This document shows positions 61,046 through 64,000 of a DNA stretch of 64,000 nucleotides, in pieces. Location: positions 1-64,000 of the forward strand of contig WVSN01000005.1 of the NCBI GenBank assembly GCA_015689705.1. The letters run 5' to 3'. The first letter of the stretch is position 1. Each line of letters starts with the position of its first letter. This stretch comes from Rhodobacterales bacterium HKCCE3408 (GTDB taxonomy: Bacteria; Pseudomonadota; Alphaproteobacteria; Rhodobacterales; Rhodobacteraceae). A program made the position numbers and the translations under genes. Below the pieces are notes generated by a model that saw only the letters and a program-made list of their open reading frames with translations, searched no databases and was not told where the DNA came from.

Positions 61046-61555
61046 ATGGACGAAACCGACCGCCGCATCATCGCGGAACTGCGCCGAAACGCCCGCGAGG
61101 CGACCTCGAACATCGCGGCGCGGCTCGGGCTTGCCCGTTCGACCGTTCACGAACGCATCCGCCGGATGGAGCGCGACGGACCGATCGAAGGATATTCGGT
61201 CGTCCTGTCCCGCGACCCGTCGGGCAGCCGCGTGCAGATCCTGATCCTCGTCGAAATCCGGCAGCAGGACACCCGGAAGGTTCTGCAACGCCTGGAATCC
61301 TTTCCCGAGATCCAGTCCTGTCTGTCGATCAACGGTGACTACGACCTTGCCCTTACGGCCGAAGCCCCGCGGATCGAGGAACTCGACCGCCTGATCGACC
61401 GGATCGGGCTTCTGCCCGGAGTGGTAAGGACGAACACCTTCGTCGTCTTCGGCCGCCGGTTCGATCGCAGCCGCGCCGAAACGCTGGCTGATACCGACGT
61501 TTTGCCGGAACAACTGGCAATACGTCGCGTTTCGGCTTCATTTCTGCCATTTTGA
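61046..61555 (+). CDS. Lrp/AsnC family transcriptional regulator
   Basis: The 169-residue protein has the AsnC helix-turn-helix (MDETDRRIIAELRRNAREA, then IAARLGLARSTVHERIRRM) and a RAM sensing domain (VQILILVEIRQQDTRKV, INGDYDLALTAEAP). It is directly upstream of the saccharopine-dehydrogenase-family gene and probably responds to lysine. ATG 61046 is the family start. Confidence 0.9.
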   Translation: MDETDRRIIAELRRNAREATSNIAARLGLARSTVHERIRRMERDGPIEGYSVVLSRDPSGSRVQILILVEIRQQDTRKVLQRLESFPEIQSCLSINGDYDLALTAEAPRIEELDRLIDRIGLLPGVVRTNTFVVFGRRFDRSRAETLADTDVLPEQLAIRRVSASFLPF

Positions 61556-61618
61556 TTGCTCCAAATTCGACAATTCGCCGTGCAAGCTGGAAAAAACACC
61601 AGTTTCGGAGGCAGGACG

Positions 61619-62728
61619 ATGGCACAATGGCGCGTGGCGATCGTGGGGGCGGGCAAGATCGGGCAGATGATCGCGACGCTGCTCAGGCGCTCGCCGAACT
61701 ACGTTCCGCTCCTGATCGACGCCGACGAGGGCAATCTGAAGCGCGCAAAGGCGCTCGGGCTCGACACCCGGCGCGCCGATGCGAGCGACATCCCGGCGCT
61801 CACCCGTGTCCTCCGCGGCCATGATGCGGTTCTAAGCGCCGCGCCCTTCTTCCTGACGCCCGCCATCGCCGAAACGGCCAAGACGGCCGGCGCGCATTAT
61901 TTCGATCTGACAGAGGATGTCGCCGCGACACGGGCAGTGCGCGAACTGGCCGAAGGCGCGGCGACCGCCTTCATGCCGCAATGCGGCCTCGCGCCCGGTT
62001 ATGTCGGCATCGCCGGCGCGGATCTTGCCCGCGGCTTTGACAAGCTCGACACCCTGTCGCTCCGCGTCGGGGCGCTGCCGCTCTATCCGACCAATGCGCT
62101 GAAGTACAATCTGACCTGGTCGACCGACGGCCTCATCAACGAATACTGCAATCCCTGCGAGGTCATCGAAGGCGGACAGCGCATGATGGCCGCGCCGCTC
62201 GAGAACCTCGAGACGATCACCCATGACGGCGTCGATTACGAATGCTTCAACACGTCGGGCGGACTCGGCACGCTCAGCGAAACGCTGGAGGGCCATGCCC
62301 GTCGGGTCAGCTATCGGACGATCCGCTATCCGGGACACAGGGATATCGTGAAGCTGCTCCTGAAGGACCTCGGGCTGGAGAACCGGCGCGACCTGATGCG
62401 CGACATCTTCGAAACCGCCCTGCCCCGCACCGACCAGGACGTGGTGCTGGTCTTCATCACCGCGACCGGCTGGATCGATGGCGAACTGCGCGAACGGACG
62501 TTCCTGACAAAATCCCGTCCGGTCGAGATCGACGGCCGGCTCTGGAGCGCGATCCAGGTCACCACGGCGGCAGGCATCTGCGGTGCGATGGACCTGATGC
62601 GTCAGGGCCAGCTACCTCGGAAGGGTTTCGTCCGGCAGGAAGAGGTCGCGCTGGCCGATTTCCTCGCGACCGAATTCGGCGCGCTCTACGGCGCGGGAAA
62701 GGTCGCGCGGCTCGACGCGGCGGCCTGA
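61619..62728 (+). CDS. Saccharopine dehydrogenase family protein, probable lysine 6-dehydrogenase
   Basis: The 369-residue oxidoreductase has an N-terminal Rossmann site (WRVAIVGAGKIGQMIATLL) and a C-terminal substrate domain with APGYVGIAGADLA near 124 and YKYNL-like ALKYNLTWSTDGLINEY near 160. Length and pattern fit lysine 6-dehydrogenase, which deaminates the epsilon-amino group of lysine, rather than the two-gene saccharopine route. The Lrp neighbour supports an amino-acid role. CGGAGG precedes the ATG. The substrate is inferred. Confidence 0.8.
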   Translation: MAQWRVAIVGAGKIGQMIATLLRRSPNYVPLLIDADEGNLKRAKALGLDTRRADASDIPALTRVLRGHDAVLSAAPFFLTPAIAETAKTAGAHYFDLTEDVAATRAVRELAEGAATAFMPQCGLAPGYVGIAGADLARGFDKLDTLSLRVGALPLYPTNALKYNLTWSTDGLINEYCNPCEVIEGGQRMMAAPLENLETITHDGVDYECFNTSGGLGTLSETLEGHARRVSYRTIRYPGHRDIVKLLLKDLGLENRRDLMRDIFETALPRTDQDVVLVFITATGWIDGELRERTFLTKSRPVEIDGRLWSAIQVTTAAGICGAMDLMRQGQLPRKGFVRQEEVALADFLATEFGALYGAGKVARLDAAA

Positions 62729-62732
62729 GGCC

Positions 62733-64000
62733 TCAGGCCGGGGCCGCCTCCGCCGCGTCCCGACGCGCCACGCCCGAGAAGAACAGGCGGTAGAGGACCG
62801 GCGCGGCGATCAGGGTCAGGATACTCGCGAAGGCGAGGCCGCCCATGATCGTCACGGCCATCGACACGAAGAACGCATCGCTCAGAAGCGGCACCATGCC
62901 GAGGATCGTCGTCGCCGCCGCCAGCACGACCGGACGGACACGGCTGACCGAGGCCGAGACGATGGCAGGCTCCAGCTTCTCGCCGGTTTCCCGGACAAGG
63001 TCGATCTCCTCGACCAGCACGATCCCGTTCTTGATCAGCATCCCCGACAGCGACAGCAGCCCGAGAAGCGCGGTGAAGGTGAACGGAAGCCCCGTTCCGA
63101 GCAGGCCGAGCACGACCCCGTTCACCGCCATCGGCACGAGGAGCCAGATGATCAGCGGTTGACGAAGCGCGTTGAACAGCAGGATGGAAATCAGAACCAT
63201 CACCAGCAGGCTGACCGGAAGCTGCGCCCCGAGGCTCGCATTCGCCTCGGACGAGGCTTCGAATTCGCCGCCCCATTCCATCGAATAGCCCGGAGGAAGC
63301 TCGATCGCCTCGACGGCATCGCGGATTTCTGAGTGGACGGCGGCTGCCGTCATGTCGCCTGGGATACCGGCCTGCACGGTGATCGTCAGAAGCCGGTCGC
63401 GGCGATGAACCAGCGTGTTCTGCGCCTCGTAGGCGAATCCGTCGATCACCTGGCCGAGCGGGACGAAGGCGTTTGCACTGTCCGACCAGACCACATGGTC
63501 ACCGAGACCGATGCCCTGTTCGGGATCGATCCGCGCGATGATCGGGATCAGCCGCTCGCGTTCGCGGTAAACGCCGGCGGGAATGCCGTCGGTGCCGAAG
63601 CGCAGCGTCTGTGCCACGTCCTCGCGCGCGATCCCGGCCGCCTGCGCCCGGTCGTTGGCGTAGAGCGGCGTCAGCACGAGTTCCTCTTCGCGCCAGTTCG
63701 TCCGCAGATCGAGGACGTTGTCCGACGCCTCCTCCATCACCGCCATCGCCTCGTCAGCGAGCGAACGCAGCACGGCCGGATCCTGTCCGGCGAACCGCGC
63801 CTCGATCGGCGCGCCGCCGCCCGGGCCGAACACCAGTCTCTCGGTCCGGAACTCGCCAACCGGCAGATGCTCCTCGGCGAATGCTTCGAGATCGGCACGC
63901 AGTGCGGGAATCTGGTCCAGGGTCTCGGTCCGGATGATGATATGGCCGTAGCTCGAATTCTGGCTCTGGCCGGAATAGGTCAGCAGGAAGCGCGTGGCCC
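62733..64000 (-). CDS. RND efflux transporter permease, C-terminal part (cut by window edge)
   Basis: About 421 C-terminal residues of an inner-membrane RND pump are visible, including part of the porter domain and the last six membrane helices. LLSLSGMLIKNGIVLVEEID and LSDAFFVSMAVTIMGGLAFA are the HAE1/AcrB-type motifs. The frame runs open to base 64000, so the N terminus is outside the window. It is convergent with the lysine dehydrogenase-like gene, 4 bases apart. The cargo cannot be told. Confidence 0.9.
   Translation of the reverse strand, partial: ATRFLLTYSGQSQNSSYGHIIIRTETLDQIPALRADLEAFAEEHLPVGEFRTERLVFGPGGGAPIEARFAGQDPAVLRSLADEAMAVMEEASDNVLDLRTNWREEELVLTPLYANDRAQAAGIAREDVAQTLRFGTDGIPAGVYRERERLIPIIARIDPEQGIGLGDHVVWSDSANAFVPLGQVIDGFAYEAQNTLVHRRDRLLTITVQAGIPGDMTAAAVHSEIRDAVEAIELPPGYSMEWGGEFEASSEANASLGAQLPVSLLVMVLISILLFNALRQPLIIWLLVPMAVNGVVLGLLGTGLPFTFTALLGLLSLSGMLIKNGIVLVEEIDLVRETGEKLEPAIVSASVSRVRPVVLAAATTILGMVPLLSDAFFVSMAVTIMGGLAFASILTLIAAPVLYRLFFSGVARRDAAEAAPA

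Overview
The window is about 64 kb of G+C-rich chromosome from an alphaproteobacterium, most likely Rhodobacterales (Roseobacter/Paracoccaceae). The call rests on gene content: heterotetrameric sarcosine oxidase soxBDAG, the YcjX/YcjF pair, an entericidin-type lipoprotein, a DUF1127 micro-protein, Lrp-controlled leucine and lysine catabolism, a SelD fused to an NADH-dehydrogenase-like domain, and frequent GTG starts overlapping upstream stop codons (GTGA). No rRNA, tRNA, insertion sequence, prophage or CRISPR array was recognised. Both window edges cut genes: ribD on the left and an RND efflux pump on the right.

Layout: 0-5 kb holds ribD-nrdR, dodecin, a YjbQ protein with a DUF2161 nuclease-fold protein, rpmB with a clear terminator, a PCu(A)C copper chaperone, a one-helix membrane protein, a class III-type sirtuin and a low-molecular-weight tyrosine phosphatase. 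At 5-10 kb are leucine dehydrogenase with its divergent Lrp regulator, a small RTX protein and lepA. At 9.8-12.4 kb lies the most unusual stretch: a low-G+C orphan gene, a stress-type flavin-binding protein whose ribosome-binding site is paired in a hairpin, an entericidin lipoprotein, then about 1.2 kb without a credible gene. That stretch carries three 53-bp tandem repeats and eight short hairpins closed by GNRA tetraloops.

12.4-17.1 kb: esterase, pirin, a 3-hydroxyisobutyrate-dehydrogenase-family enzyme and glutamate dehydrogenase. 17.3-20.2 kb: a three-gene TadG/TadE-like cluster with a von Willebrand A domain. 20.3-25.7 kb: the sox operon, with an extra secreted Cys-rich protein between soxB and soxD. 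25.7-29.7 kb: dnaG and rpoD. 29.8-37.8 kb: hlyU, meaB, a DUF3108 protein with hrpB, and an orphan CoxL-like molybdo-subunit overlapping a DUF2235 hydrolase.

37.9-46.7 kb: valS, DUF1992, two PLP aminotransferases, DUF305, YgfZ, a DNA-repair methyltransferase and a YghU-type glutathione transferase. 46.9-51 kb: ileS and an EamA exporter. 51.2-55.9 kb: DUF1127 convergent with a SARP/TPR regulator, then a ycjX-GNAT-ycjF operon. 56-60.9 kb: truA and selenium genes for 2-selenouridine tRNA, with no selA, selB or Sec codon seen. 61-62.7 kb: Lrp with a saccharopine-dehydrogenase-family (probably lysine 6-dehydrogenase) gene.

Most of the window is ordinary housekeeping and amino-acid or one-carbon catabolism. 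The structured repeat region at 11.5-11.95 kb is the best candidate for something undescribed, probably a structured RNA. Its transcription is not shown by the sequence.
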